Shown here: piece by piece, positions 1 through 12,605 of the stretch
How positions within the stretch are numbered: the stretch's first letter is position 1
How the letters are laid out: every line of letters starts with the position of its first letter
DNA from: Polyodon spathula
Taxonomy: Eukaryota > Chordata > Actinopteri > Acipenseriformes > Polyodontidae
Direction: 5' to 3'
Length of the DNA: 64,000 nt
Assembly: GCF_017654505.1 (NCBI RefSeq)
Contig: NC_054535.1
Location: 49,560,848-49,624,847, forward strand
Translations under genes and position numbers: made by a program
Notes under the pieces: generated by a model
What the model was told of the DNA's origin: nothing
The model's database searches: none
The model's input: only the letters and a program-made list of their open reading frames with translations

Positions 1-963
1 TGAAACATTTGATTTGGCCTTGTATGCAAGGCTGCAGAGCTGCCTCTGAGAGCCAATGTCTCTGCTTCCATGCATCCTCTGCATACTACAATGCCAAACA
101 ATTTCAAAACTAAGTTTAAACTAACTTAAGAGTGTGTTTGTTAACATTTATGTATTAAGCTAAATCAGAACTTTTTGGGGGGCTAAATCCACACTTTGTG
201 CACCACTGGTCTAATAAACCAGCCTGCCAAGACATATAACCTCTTCCATTACAAGCCACATGTGACCTCTATTCTCAAAGGCAAATAGTACATTAATACT
301 ACAATCCCAATTGAAGACTTATCTGGACACATCTCTAGATTGTTGTTTTATCCTTGCCACACCTGCAGAAACTCATTATATTCCCCAGGTCCCCCTTCTT
401 CTGTTATGTTTAGCTGTTTCATTGGCCATGACCAATGAACCAATAGAAACTGGTCCTTGTCGTGCATGTTTTTGCTAAAACACAAAAGGCTGCTGGAGTG
501 TATAATAATATAGAATAACAAGAATATAACCTGGGGAACAGTTGCTTTCTTCCAGTAATGTAGGGACAGGTTTTTGACCTTGTAATCTGAGAATAAATTA
601 TAAAATTGCTGCTGTTTTTTATAAAGTGATTTTCAGCACACTGGGTGGGGGGTCAGTGATAATGTTGCTGGTGCTAATAAGAGATAAGAAAATATAAGAT
701 ATACATTAGGTTTAACTTCAGTAGTTAGTGTACTGTATAATTAAAGCATGTGCATGGCCACACCACATAAAGTGTCCAGGGAATAAGGAAGAGAGTCACC
801 ACAGTCATTCCAGGTAGGGAATGTTTCAAATAAACAATTGAACGGTGGAACATGGAAAGAGGTCAATAGAAATAACAGAAGTATGAGAGAGCACTTTTAT
901 TGGATTGTTTCCTAATGAGTCATACGTGACAAACCAAATTATTAATCACACTATATAACACAA
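1..963. other. AT-rich intergenic sequence
   Basis: I see no open frame of interest, RNA gene or recognisable repeat here. The sequence is AT-rich and ends at the left inverted repeat of the transposon that begins near 964. Confidence 0.5.
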
Positions 964-1033
964 TTTTTGTTCCTGGGTAGTAAATGTTATTTCCTAATTG
1001 CTTATGCCCCAAAAGTATAGAAGATGGCTATTA
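964..1033 (+). repeat. left terminal inverted repeat
   Basis: It pairs with 3203-3273. Only a few differences separate the two arms; for example the left arm reads GTAAATG where the right arm reads GTAAGTG. Confidence 0.85.
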
Positions 1034-1101
1034 AAAACAACATATGAATCCAAATTAACATGTATTTATACTAAAGTAATACAAAAATGACTACAAAAGA
1101 A

Positions 1102-2976
1102 TTAGAAGTGAGTAGTTTTTCGAGATTTACGATTATAGTGTAAATCACTTTCACGAATCAGCCCCCAAATGTAGTCTCCCATCATGTTCTCGTTATACTG
1201 TCCTTGGTAGCAGCATTCAAAGTCCAGTATATCCTGGTGGAAGCGCTCGCCTTGCTCCTCCGAGTACACTCCCATGTTATCCTTGAATTTATCAAGATGA
1301 CCATCAAGGATATGGACTTAGAGGGACATCCTACAGCCCATTGTGCCGTAGTTCTTCACCAGAGTCTCAACCAGCTCCACATAGTTTCCGGCCTTGTGAT
1401 TGCCCAGGAAGCCCCGAAGCACTGCGACAAAGCTGTTCCAAGCCGCTTTCTCCTTACTAGTGAGCTTCTTGGAATTCATTGCACTCCAGGATCTTCTTTA
1501 TCTGTGGTCCGACGAAGACACCGGCTTTGACCTTTGCCTGAGACAGCTTAGGGAAGAAGTCTTGAAGGTACTTGAAGGCTGCTGACTCCTTATCTAGAGC
1601 TCTGACAAATTGTTTCATAAGGCCCAATTTGATGTGCAGTGGTGGCATCAGCACCTTCCGGGGGTCCACCAGTGGCTCCCACTTGACGTTGTTCCTCCCC
1701 ACAGAGAACTCGGTCCGCTGTGGCCAGTCCCGCCTGTAGTAGTGCGCCTTGGTGTCCCTGCTGTCCCAAAGGCAAAGACAGCATGGAAACTTGGTAAAAC
1801 CACCTTGGAGACCCATCAGGAATGCCACCATTTTGAAGTCTCCTATGACCTCCCAGCCATACTCATCATACTTCAAGGCGTCCAGCAAGGTCTTGATGCT
1901 GTTGTAATCCTCTTTGAGGTGCACTGAGTGAGCCAGGGGAAGAGACGGGTACTTGTTACCATTATGGAGCAGCACGGCTTTGAGGCTCCTGGATGAGCTG
2001 TCAATGAAGAGGCGCCACTCATTCTGGTTACAGGCAATTCCGATTGCCTCGAACAGACTGGTCACATTGTGGCAGAAGCAGAGCCCATCTTGACGGGTGA
2101 AGAAGCTGGAAAAAGGTTGGTGACGCTTCCTCTGATCTGCGACTTGCACACATTCATCCAACAAGTTCCACTGCTTGAGCCTAGATGTCAAAAGCTCGGC
2201 ATTGGACTTGGTGAGACCAAGATCTCTAATCAAGTCGTTGAGGTCTTTTTGGTTGGGGTAGTATGGGTTTCTCTCCTCAGCTCCACCTCTGAAATTGTCA
2301 TCTGGATCTACAACGTCTTCCTCGCTCTCTGACTTGCTGCTCTCTTCTAAAGACGTCTGCTCTCTCTCCGGAGGAGTGGGGACGGGGAGCTCATGGCAGT
2401 GTGGCACCGGGGCGATGGATGAAGGAAGGTCCGGATACGTGATAGCAGGTGCATTCTTGCCAGTCCGACGTTTGGAAGGGTCCACCATGCAGAAGTAGCA
2501 GTTGCTTGAGTGGTCAGTGGGTTCCCGCCAAATTCTTGAGATAGCGAACTTCATGGCTCTCTTTTCCCCTCTGTACCATCCTACAAAAATACATTTATTT
2601 CACCCATGACTAATGTGTAAGAGATTCTCGCAACATTTTTCATATATGATATATTTTTTCAATAACATTGAAAATTGTAAAACATTTTAAAATTAAAAAC
2701 TTTTACAATTTTAAAAATTTTAACAAATTTTATAACATAAAATTCCGAGCAACAATTGTCCATCTTACCTTCCAGAGCTTTTTTGCAGTGCTCGCAGGTG
2801 AAATGAGGTGCCCAGGGTTTGTCTTGATCCCCGACAGGCATGCCGAAATATGCCTTGTAGGCCTCACACATCTTAGCAGATGCTTCCACGGAGTACTTTT
2901 TCGCTCTTGTCTTGATAAATTGGCCGCAGACATAGCAAAATGCGTCTGTCGGATGCTTGCAGCCTCTTGATGCCAT
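1102..2976 (-). pseudogene. transposase of the 70-bp-TIR transposon, two exons, frameshifted
   Basis: Exon 1 (about 2976-2769) encodes a short cysteine-rich module with CYVC and CEHC pairs. It joins exon 2 (2580-1102) in frame across a canonical GT/AG intron, giving ALEG-WYRGEKRAMKFA. Exon 2 runs as one 365-codon open stretch from an internal Met at 2554 and carries a second CYFC cysteine pair, an acidic linker, LFIDSS, VIGDFK and a CCLCLWDSR motif. A one-base indel near 1465-1470 shifts the frame. The tail continues in another frame and contains SEEQGERFHQD, with a TAA stop at 1320-1318 and the natural stop at 1104-1102. The two aspartates (exon-2 ORF residues 185 and 239) and the later glutamate are my candidates for an RNase-H-like DDE triad; this is inference. 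I recall similar proteins as unnamed predicted proteins in fishes and insects. Confidence 0.8.
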
Positions 2977-3202
2977 CTCAGAAAAATGCAGATATGTATG
3001 CACTTAGGCAGCTGGAACTAAACTGAACCGGTGAGCTTAAGGCCCCTGTATTTATACTACTATTTATATTACTGGAAAGTTCTAGAAAGGTCTAGAAGTT
3101 ACTCCAAGTTTACTCAGCGCTGAATATATCTGGAATGTTCTGGAAAATAGGTCAATTTCAAAATATCACTGTCCTGGTCACAAAAGCAAAGTTTGTGGGG
3201 AA

Positions 3203-3273
3203 TAATAGCCATTTTCTTTACTTTTGAGGCATAAGCAATTAGGAAATAACACTTACTACCCAGGAACAAAAAA
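3203..3273 (-). repeat. right terminal inverted repeat
   Basis: Reverse-complement partner of 964-1033. The inner limit is the shared GGCTATTA; the outer limit is uncertain by a few bases. Confidence 0.85.
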
Positions 3274-5329
3274 TAAATAAATAAATTGTCACACGGTGTC
3301 ATAAAAGCCTTTGTCCTGTCTAAAAAAAAGTTTTGCCTGCAAAGTTGTATAAGAGTGAAATTGATAACAAAGGTTACAATGCAGTAGCTGAGAGGAGAAT
3401 CGTAACACAGCAGGTTTGATTAGTCACTTCTCTAAACACCAGCAAGTCTCCTCTGACAGGTCTTGTGATTAAACTTGGGGCCCAGCTTGAGGAAACTCAG
3501 TCTGAATAAGAAATACATATTTTTTGAAACTTTGTTTAATTTGTGAAGAATTAATGAATATATCATAAATACCAGTATATGTAAAGAACTTCCTATTTAT
3601 TCTTCTTCTTTAGGGTATCAATTCAAACACAGACAGACAGCGTTATCTTGGACACTATATTTTGAAAGCTGCACACACTGCATAGAGAAAGCATCCCATT
3701 ACTCTGCCAAAAGCCTCGGTATATAAAATACTATTTTACAAAAAGGGGTGGAAATACAATTACTACCCCCGTACCACTACAAATTTAGAAATCCTGAATT
3801 GTGCAAAACAGTGCAGTTGAGTACAAGGTGAAGAGGTGAACGAAAGTGCAAATATACCTGAAATATTATTAAGTGATCAATAATGTAACAATCAAGAACA
3901 ACATTGTGCAGTGATGTGAATATAAGTGAATTAGATAGACCAAAAAAAACACAATAATAAGACATGTAAATATAATACTTATATTTATAGAAAAAAAAAA
4001 AACACATGAAAACAAAACGTGCAAATATATATCTATTTTATAATAACAAAATAAAATAAAAAAATGCATCCCTCTCCAAACCTTGGCTAGACTGCAAAGC
4101 TGCACATTACTAGGAGAGGTAACTCCCCCACTATTTAACATCTGTTAACAAGCATTCATTAACAATTAACAAGTTATAACCAATTAGTTTACACATAATA
4201 CAGTATACACAGGCATTAACTGCAATTCCCTGCACTAAATCCCCATCAAAACTGATGGGTCTCTTAGTAGGTGATGTTTGAAGGTCAGGAAGGTGTGCAT
4301 GTTGTTTTTAGAGAATTATGGAAGGGGTTTCTGTACTTTAGTTGCCCAGCACAATGCAACACATGCAATCATTCCTTTCCATATGTAACGCCCCCCTATG
4401 TTCTAAAATCTAGACTACGCCACCCCTAAGTTTAACCATGAGCAAAGAGGAACTCTGAATACCCAATTTGATTTTGTAAACAGACCTTTGGTTCCCCATT
4501 CAAGCCCTTATCAAATAAGTAATAAACACCAAGTAAACATATTACAATAAAAAATGTGTATTAATGGCACAGGCTAAAAAGACTTGTTGGCAATGGTTAC
4601 AGTAAGAGTGATAAAAAATAAGGCTGTCTAAAGGTCTGATTACACTGATAGCGGTAGCAGAAAGCATTAAATAGTGCAGCAAAAAAAAAGAAAATCGCGC
4701 AGGACAGAAACCAGAGCGATTTTTTGAAAATAGCATTGTGAGGCGCGAGTGTGTTAAATGGAATGTCCAGACAGTAATTTATGTGTACAGAAATAAAATA
4801 ATTTATTTTTATTATCTATACACAACAAAATAATTAAATAACAAAAGAAAACAAAACGGTGTGAGGGAAGGAGTGCAGGGGTGAAATCCAAAACAGACCG
4901 TGAGAACTCGTCTTTAATCGTCTTCGTGGCGAACCATACATAAACAAAAAAAGACAAAAGAAATGTTAGTGTTTTTTAAAAAATCCCGCTGCACCAAACT
5001 AGTCTCTCCCTCCACCCGTTACTCCTCCTATTTTACTTTCGGACCAACCCCGAACACAGTAGTACGTTCCCTTTAGTATGTAATGTCCCGCCTCTGTAGT
5101 CAGTGGAACACCAATCCCCAACCGACACGTGTCCTTATCCTTCACTTGACTCCAGTGGCTTGAATTTACATACTCGTACTTCCGCCCCTCACCAAGGTGC
5201 CGCCCCTCAAAAAGATGACTTTTGCCATGGTCACGAGATCTTGGTAAGGGAAGTCCTGAGTTGGTTTGATGCCATCTACTGTCAGGAGGCTGAATCACAG
5301 ACCGAAAACCCTTTGACTCATCACAAGCA
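3274..5329. other. intergenic stretch, no gene recognised
   Basis: AT-rich DNA with A-runs around 3950-4060. The short ORFs here look like chance ORFs. I found no coding similarity, tRNA or clear transposon end. Confidence 0.4.
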
Positions 5330-5415
5330 TCTAGACCAGTGGTGGGCAATTCCATGTCCCTCCTGGCTTTTATTCCAACTGTACCCTAAATTAATTAATT
5401 GGACCAATTAAGCTT
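5330..5415 (+). repeat. short interspersed repeat fragment
   Basis: The segment reads CCAGTGGTGGGCAATTCC, then GGCTTTTATTCCAACTGT, then TTAATTGGACCAATTAAG. This pattern is common in fish interspersed repeats. A related copy lies at about 28535-28690. It abuts and truncates the gag-like ORF to its right. Confidence 0.5.
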
Positions 5416-6102
5416 ATAGCTTGGAGGTGGAGGTGGCGGAGGCAGAGGCAACTCCTGCTGCTCTTCTCCTGGTGGTGGAAGCGGCAGAGGCAGGGGTAGT
5501 TCTTGTTGCTCTCCCTCATGCAGTGGAGGTGGGAACAGCTCTCCCTTGGGCTTTTGACACTTGTGCTCCCCCAGTCTGGACTGTAGATGCTTGTGCTCCC
5601 CCCGTCTGGATGCTGGATGCACAGGCTCCCCCCATCTGGATGTTGGACTCATGGGCTCCACCCGTCTGGGTGCTGGTTGCACCGGCTCCCCTCCGTCTGG
5701 GTGCTGGATGCATGGGCTCCCCCGTCTGGGCACTGGATGCTTGTGCTCCCCCTGTCTGGACACTGGATGCACAGGTCTGGGCTCTGGATGGTTGTGCTTC
5801 CCTTGTCTGAGTGATGGATGCACGGGCTCCCCTCTTCTAGGCACTGGATGCACAGGCTCCTCTTTTCTGGGCGCTGGAGACCCTGCTACCTGGGCTGCTG
5901 TTCTGTTTATCACTGCCTCCAGGTAGCAGAGGACCATCTCCACACCTTCCTCCAGGGTGTTTGGGGTGTGTTCCCTCTCATACTCCTTCCATTGTTCCCT
6001 GTCCATCAGCCACAGGACCGAGATTGCTATGGGTATAGACTGGGCCTCCAGCCCAGCATTGTCCTGGATCCAGTCCTTCAGCCTGATGGCGTCTTCTGCC
6101 AT
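5416..6102 (-). pseudogene. gag-like ORF of LTR element A (truncated)
   Basis: An open frame starts at 6102, 58 bp downstream of a primer-binding-site-like motif and an LTR on the same strand. The first 75 residues or so are helical and acidic. The rest is a run of about 10-residue repeats of the type RRGEPVHPAS, followed by [14 protein letters not shown] blocks like those of the two other copies in this window. It ends by running into the repeat fragment at 5330-5415, so the 3' end of the element is missing. No protease or reverse transcriptase follows. The position after LTR and primer site supports a gag role; the protein itself I do not recognise. Confidence 0.6.
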
Positions 6103-6159
6103 TGCCTTTTATTTTTCTCTGCAGTACTCTTCCTGGCCTGAGTCTTGGAGGTGCTGTTG

Positions 6160-6176
6160 TCCCGGTTCTGACACCA
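6160..6176 (-). other. candidate tRNA primer-binding site
   Basis: On the minus strand TGGTGTCAGAACCGGGA starts two bases after the end of the LTR. It has the TGG start expected for a site complementary to a tRNA 3' CCA end, and resembles leucine-type sites of other LTR elements. It sets the orientation: LTR, primer site, then gag-like ORF, all minus. Confidence 0.6.
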
Positions 6177-6178
6177 CG

Positions 6179-6511
6179 TGTGAACAGGCTGGCTGTAGGG
6201 TGACGTCAGGCCAGAAAGGAGTACACACGCAGACAGGCAGTTCTGGCAGGTCAAACTGAGACGCTGCGGCGCTCTGTGCATTTTTTAAGCAAACAAATAC
6301 AAAAGGTTGAACAAAACAGAACACGGCACTTTGGGCCAAAATAAATAGACGAACAAAAGGATAAAATAGTAAACAAACAGTGGATGAACAGACAAACAAA
6401 CACAGTGAGTCAAAGCAACTTATATTTACTTTTTCCTTTGTTTAGTTTTTTAATTGTCTCCTCTCCACACCCGTTCTCCACTCACAGAACACACAACCCA
6501 GAGTAAAAAAA

Positions 6512-6559
<48 letters not shown>

Positions 6560-6842
6560 TGTTGTGCTGGTATTCAATTATTAATTAATTATTCACTTGA
6601 ATTCCAGGATGTGAACTAATTTGTGCAGCCTCATGCTCACATAGTATTAAATACTTTAAATGCATGTGAAGTGATCAATCCCTGTGCCTAAATACAACTA
6701 TATATTTTAAATCACTTGTGCTACACAGACCTATTTATATCCTGTGCAGCAATATCTGTACACCAAACACACGCAACACACCACACGCAACATATAACAC
6801 AAAATCCACACATGGGCAGGGCACACTGCCACACGTGTCACA
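6179..6842 (-). mobile_element. 5' LTR of element A (diverged member of the LTR family)
   Basis: Begins TGTGACACGTG and ends GTTCACA on the minus strand, giving TG...CA ends. It shares the core TACTGTTGTGCTGG-TATTCAATTA and the GGCACTTTGGGCCAAAATAAATAG region with the LTRs at 8714-9324 and 47750-48357, but is clearly more diverged. An AT microsatellite has expanded inside it (6515-6558). The flank beyond 6842 is AAATC; the matching right-hand duplication is lost with the truncated element. Confidence 0.75.
6515..6558. repeat. (TA)n microsatellite within the LTR
   Basis: About 22 TA units, at the place where the related LTRs read only TATATATAC. Confidence 0.9.
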
Positions 6843-7482
6843 AAATCAAATTCCACTTACAATACATACTTAGTATATTGCAACAGACAGCCAACATTTG
6901 TGGAGTAAAATAGGTTTTATGGGTGTAATTCACCAAATATTTTGGTCGCAAATATTTATGACTTTACAGTAACCCACAGTATGTTGGAATGAGCCAGTGG
7001 CATAAAATGTTAGTGCAGCAGGTCCCCTTAGTGCTAAAGACAAACAGTGTGCTCTCCGCATGTCTCCTTCCAGGTCAGCTTGAAGCAGTTTGCAGATGTC
7101 AGTGATTGTTTGTGTGTTGAGACAAAATTGTTGCATACACTGTTTGTCAGACAGGCTCAGAAAAGATAGATGACTTCTAAATATTTCTCTCTCTTTGTCT
7201 GGTCACATAGAAATCCAGTGTGCACTATTTTTTCTGTTAGTTAGGCATCAAATGCAGGTATTTAGTTTTGTCTCTGTCCATCTCCTGAGGAGAAACATTT
7301 TTTAAAAAAAGGAGAACAATAAAATGTATATAATTAAAAAAACAATAAGAAAAAAGAAGAAAAAAAGATAAGATGCTGATAAGAGTCTTGTCTCAATCTA
7401 AAGTTATCTCCTGCCCTGCACACATGCACGCACACTGAAATTACAATATGCATTACTAAGTAACACAACAAACAGCTTTAAC

Positions 7483-7565
<83 letters not shown>

Positions 7566-7765
7566 CTCCCTTTGATGTAATACCAAGCATCGCCCTTGAA
7601 AGTCCCCATTAACTGAAACAGCTTTCTAATTTGAAATAAATTCGAACTATATAACTTACACATTATGAAGCCACATTTGTCTTCTCAAAACTACAGACTT
7701 CTTTTTTTTAATCAGCACTATTTAAACAAAACAAAAAAAATCTATCATTCACATAAATGCACATA
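6843..7765. other. intergenic stretch with (TA)n at 7487-7561
   Basis: No gene recognised. It contains a second TA microsatellite of about 37 units at 7487-7561 and A-rich stretches at 7300-7380. Confidence 0.5.
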
Positions 7766-8045
7766 CAGCGGGACCTCAGAGATACAAACACCTTGGGAGT
7801 GGAAGTTCACTGTAACTCTGAAAGGTTCGTAACTCTGAAAAAAACTGCTATTGTTATTCTTTCAAATATTTACAACTGAACATGGACTTAACACAGCTTT
7901 ACTATGCAGAAGAAAAATACTGCTTTTAACTATCTTAATTTAAATTAAACAAGCACTGAACCAGCTTCCTTTTTTTTAAATTTTAACTTCCCCTTTATTT
8001 TTATATACCGGGTAGTAGTTTATGTTCAATACAAAACAGTACATT
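7766..8045 (+). mobile_element. Tigger/pogo-like transposon end, partial
   Basis: After a TA dinucleotide the sequence starts CAGCGGGACCTCAGAGATAC and continues through AACTCTGAAAGGTTCGTAACTCTGAA. This style of terminal sequence is typical of non-autonomous Tigger-like elements. I could not find the opposite inverted end, so the extent is a guess. Confidence 0.4.
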
Positions 8046-8304
8046 ATAATTTTAAGTAATTTCTCTCTTGCTTCTTTTTTAATAAATCTTAAAAAAATGT
8101 CAAGACAAAAGCCCATATATATACTTTCCTGTATAAGTAGCCTACTACAGGATAAACTATACAGACTTGAAAAAAAACGTTTAATGGTACTCTGCTTTAG
8201 GTTGCTAACATGCTTTTTTGCTGCCATGTTGTGTCGCTCCTGAACGGCGGTGGGGGTCAAGGTTTACCCAATTGTTTCTCTTCGATTTTCTTTTATTCTG
8301 CCTG

Positions 8305-8434
8305 AAAAACACAAGCCAAGTTAGAAGAAACAACTGGGGCAATCTTGGCCCCCACTGGTTTTACAGTTGTGCCTATTTGTTTTGTGCTGGGAAAGGTTGC
8401 CCCAATGGTTTCTTGAAACTTGGCTTGCGTTTTT
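8305..8434. repeat. long imperfect hairpin
   Basis: The left arm 8305-8342 and right arm 8397-8434 are inverted copies that match at about 33 of 38 positions (left arm AAAAACACAAGCCAAGTT...), with a 54-nt loop. A segment like the right arm also occurs just upstream as a direct copy (about 8251-8280). It could be a fold-back transposon remnant or a miRNA-like hairpin; the sequence alone does not decide. Confidence 0.65.
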
Positions 8435-8713
8435 GATATTTCTACTTTAAATGGCTGGGCACTTTTGGTAATTCAGAGTTTTTTTACATTTCCAGTGGGT
8501 TTTTGTTTCAGATGATATAGACGTCAAAATAAATGCGTTCCCCAGTATATTTCCATGTTGACAAAATATGTTAATTGTCATTAAAATCGGATGTCCTGTG
8601 ATATACATTTGTGTGGATAAAAGTGCTTGGGGTCTGCAAAAAAATATGTTGGGAGAAAAAGGAGATGGACATTTTTACCTTTGGTGACTTATTTCTGTTA
8701 CTCTATGACAGGT

Positions 8714-9324
8714 TGTCACAGAGACAGCCGAAGTGGGCGGCGTCAGAACCAGGAAAAGGAATGAAATACACAAAACACAGGACGGATGAAATGAGATGAT
8801 GATGGCGCTGGCTGGTGCCCGTTTATTGTAAAATAAAAGGGTTTAACAAACAAAAGACAGGACACAGCACTTCAAGCCAAAATAAACAGACAAACAAAAC
8901 GAATAGACACGGACAAAACACAGAGTGGACAAACGCTACACAAACAATTGAAATCTATATTTACACTTATCTATCTCTTTCTCTCTCTCTCCCGTTCTCC
9001 ACTCCCGAACACACAACCGCAAGTATGTGACAACGTGCATCTATATATACTGTTGTGCTGGGATTCAATTACCAATTAATTATTCACTTGAATCCCAGCA
9101 CGTGAATTAATAAAGTGCAATTCCCCGTGCTCACATATTACTACATTTTACTTGCACGTGAAGTGCTGTGCAATCCTCGTGCCTAAATACACATATACAT
9201 TTTAAACACTCGTGTTACACAGACCCATTTATATCCCGTGTACCAATGTATAGACACCAACATTTAAACACACCACATGCAACGCATAACAGATAATATA
9301 CACAGGGGAGGGCACTTTGCCACA
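8714..9324 (-). mobile_element. 3' LTR of element B
   Basis: A 611-bp LTR of the same family as 47750-48357, nearly identical over its whole length. On the plus strand it starts TGTCACAGAGACAGCC and ends CTTTGCCACA. On the right it joins the gag-like internal sequence, so in minus orientation this is the downstream LTR. The outer flank is CAGGT (8709-8713). The usual end CTTTGTCACA has one substitution. Confidence 0.85.
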
Positions 9325-10224
9325 TATCTCCGGACCTCCCCCACGATCTCCGGCAGTGAAATTGCTGCTGGGGTTGGTGGTCTCCAGACCTCCTCCCCCT
9401 TCTCCGGCAGTGAAACTGCTGCTGGGGTTGGTGGTCTCCAGACCTCCTCCCCCTTCTTCTTGGCCGGCAGCTCCCCTTCGAGGGGTTCCAGCCACATTAC
9501 TTCTGGCTGTGATGCGGAGCGGCGGGCAACCCCAGGCGATGCTGAGCGGCGGGCAACCCCAGGCGATGCTGAGCGACTGACAACCCCAAGCGATGTGGAG
9601 CGACTGGCAACCCCAGGCGAAGCGTGGCAGGCATCCTTGAGCGAAGCGTGACAGGCATCCTTGGGCAAAGCGTGGCAGGCATCCTTGGGCGAAGCGTAGC
9701 AGGCATCCTTGGGCGAAGCGTGGCAGGCATCCTTGGACGAAACGAGGCAGGGAGTCAGGACAAGCTGGGTGTGGGTGTTGGCCCTCTTTTCGGCCCCTGC
9801 GGCCGGGAGGTTCTTCCCTGTGCTTTCTTCAGCAGCCGATGCAAGGGCTGCTGAGGACCACCAGCATCTCGTCCTGGTCCTTCTGGTGCAGGGAGAGGCA
9901 GATCCTGCTCCTCTCCCTCTGATGGAGGTGGAAGCAGAGGAAGCTCCAGCTCCTCTCCTCGTGATGGTGGGGGAAGTGATACCAGCAGGCATTCACCCTC
10001 TGCTGGTGGGGGAAGTGATACCAGCAGGCATTCACCCTCTGCTGGGGGACGGGGACCCAGCAGGCATTCACCCTCTGCTGGTGGCGGAGGCAGAGGCAGC
10101 TCCTGCTGCTCCGCTCTTGCCGGTGAAGGTGGCAGAGGCAGGGGCAGCTCCTGCTGCTCTGCTCCTGCCGATGGAGGTGGCGGGGGCGTGTAGTCTCCTG
10201 CCAGTGAAGGTGGCCATATGCCCC
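9325..10224 (-). pseudogene. element B internal region: proline-rich and minisatellite gag-like segment
   Basis: Minus-strand frames contain [16 protein letters not shown] blocks, a minisatellite (9516-9735) and INACWYHFP/ PLPPPP-type repeats, matching the plus-strand element at 51481-54265. Several frames are open through the repeats (for example 9992-9264), so the true frame cannot be read from length alone. The junction to the LTR lacks the spacer and purine tract seen at 54210-54265, so the 3' end of the internal region is deleted. Confidence 0.6.
9516..9735 (-). repeat. minisatellite inside element B
   Basis: About 27-bp units of the type GGCGGGCAACCCCAGGCGAT and then 24-bp units of the type GCGTGGCAGGCATCCTTGGG. 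The 27-bp unit is the same as in the arrays at 51481-51870 and 53460-53790. Confidence 0.8.
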
Positions 10225-10518
10225 ACGCTACACAAACAATTGAAATCTATATTTACACTTATCTATCTCTTTCTCTCTCTCTCCTGTTTTCCACTCCCGA
10301 ACACACAACCGCGAGTATGTGACAATGTGCATCTATATATACTGTTGTGCTGGGATTCAATTACCAATTAATTATTTACTTGTATCCCAGCATGTGAATT
10401 AATAAAGTGCAATTCCCCGTGCTCACATATTACTATATTTTACTTGCACGTGAAGTGCTGTGCAATCCTCGTGCCTAAATATACATATACATTTTAAACA
10501 CTCGTGTTACACAGACCC
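10225..10518 (-). mobile_element. internal LTR fragment of the same family
   Basis: Corresponds to the central half of the LTR at 8714-9324 (from ACGCTACACAAACAATTG to GTTACACAGACCC) in the same orientation. Both borders fall inside the gag-like repeats. The sequence to its left (about 10036-10220) is repeated to its right (about 10519-10700), so the fragment sits between two copies of a 180-bp segment. Confidence 0.8.
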
Positions 10519-11815
<1,297 letters not shown>

Positions 11816-11829
11816 AGTCCTCGGGGAGC

Positions 11830-12345
11830 CCTACTCCCTTGATTTGGTAGGGGGCCCACACTGTCCCACTCACGCGGACCCTGCACCGTTTTCTGTTTTC
11901 ACGGCGTACTTGTGGGCGGCGGGGTGGTGGTTGTTGGGCACTGACGCTGCCGGTGTCCCGGCTGTCCACAGACCCAACACAGGCGTGTGCGGGGACCGGT
12001 CAACCAGGGACACCGTGTGGACGTGGCCTGGAGCAAGACGATGAGTTTTGGGAGCCAGGTGAAGGTGGACTGGATGCCCTTGGCCGCTCCTTCCATATTG
12101 GTGTATCAGGCTGCTGGCACACCCTCTCAACCTCCTCAATCTCTCATGGGCCGAAACACCACCTCTCTCAGTGGCCAACTCAAATGCTTCATGAAGATGC
12201 TTCCTGTAGCTCCCCGGGCCGCAGAGCCTCCAAAAACTGGTCCCGAGCCAGCTCCTCTAGGACTGCTATTGGCATGTGGGCATAGGCTTCCCGCCATAGG
12301 TGCCGGTAGTAGCGTCAGTGGCTCCCCCGGCTTCCCTAATTTATG
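11830..12345 (-). pseudogene. Gypsy-type gag relic with one CCHC knuckle
   Basis: Minus-strand pieces read LWREAYAHMPIAVLEELARD and FLEALRPGELQEAS, a capsid/SCAN-like gag signature, then in another frame the knuckle CWVCGQPGHRQRQC (C-x2-C-x4-H-x4-C) at 11979-11938. Frameshifts and stops break it. It is a different gag from the proline-rich family at 10.5-11.4 kb, and it faces away from the pol relic to its right. Confidence 0.7.
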
Positions 12346-12555
12346 ACATTGCATCTAACTGCAGTTTGTTGCCTTTCTCACCTGGTTTGTTTTCTTTTTT
12401 ACTTTGGGAAAGTTGTCAACTGAAAGTTTAGATGATCTGCAAGAAGAGACCTATTTAGAGTTTTATATTTAATTTGAGGTTAAAAGACAATTGGTCTGTA
12501 TTTATTGGGAACAGTCAAGGGAGTGGGGCTCCATTCCCTCCAGAAGTAGCTGACA

Positions 12556-12605
12556 GCACTACATCGCACTACACAGCGCTGCACTACATCGCACTACACA
12601 GCGCC
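12556..12605. repeat. 25-bp tandem duplication
   Basis: Two adjacent copies of GCACTACATCGCACTACACAG plus GCG[CT/CC], differing at the last base. Each copy itself contains a doubled GCACTACA motif. Confidence 0.85.

Larger units (their letters stand above)
964..3273 (-). mobile_element. DNA transposon with about 70-bp terminal inverted repeats
   Basis: A cut-and-paste element of about 2.3 kb. The left end (964-1033) and the reverse complement of the right end (3203-3273) match almost base for base, beginning TTTTTGTTCCTGGGTAGTAA. Between them, on the minus strand, lies a broken two-exon transposase. I cannot fix the outermost bases or a target duplication because both flanks are A/T-rich. 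The superfamily is not clear to me: the protein has an N-terminal cysteine cluster and candidate D, D, E residues, but it is not hAT, Tc1, Harbinger or piggyBac by its motifs. It is inactive because its ORF is frameshifted and stopped. Confidence 0.85.

Noticed and set aside
7404..7663. Other IYIY-rich ORFs near 7.5 kb
   Set aside because: TA microsatellite again.
9264..9992. 242-codon minus ORF as a host proline-rich gene
   Set aside because: It lies between LTR segments and matches the repeats in the other LTR elements, so it is part of element B.
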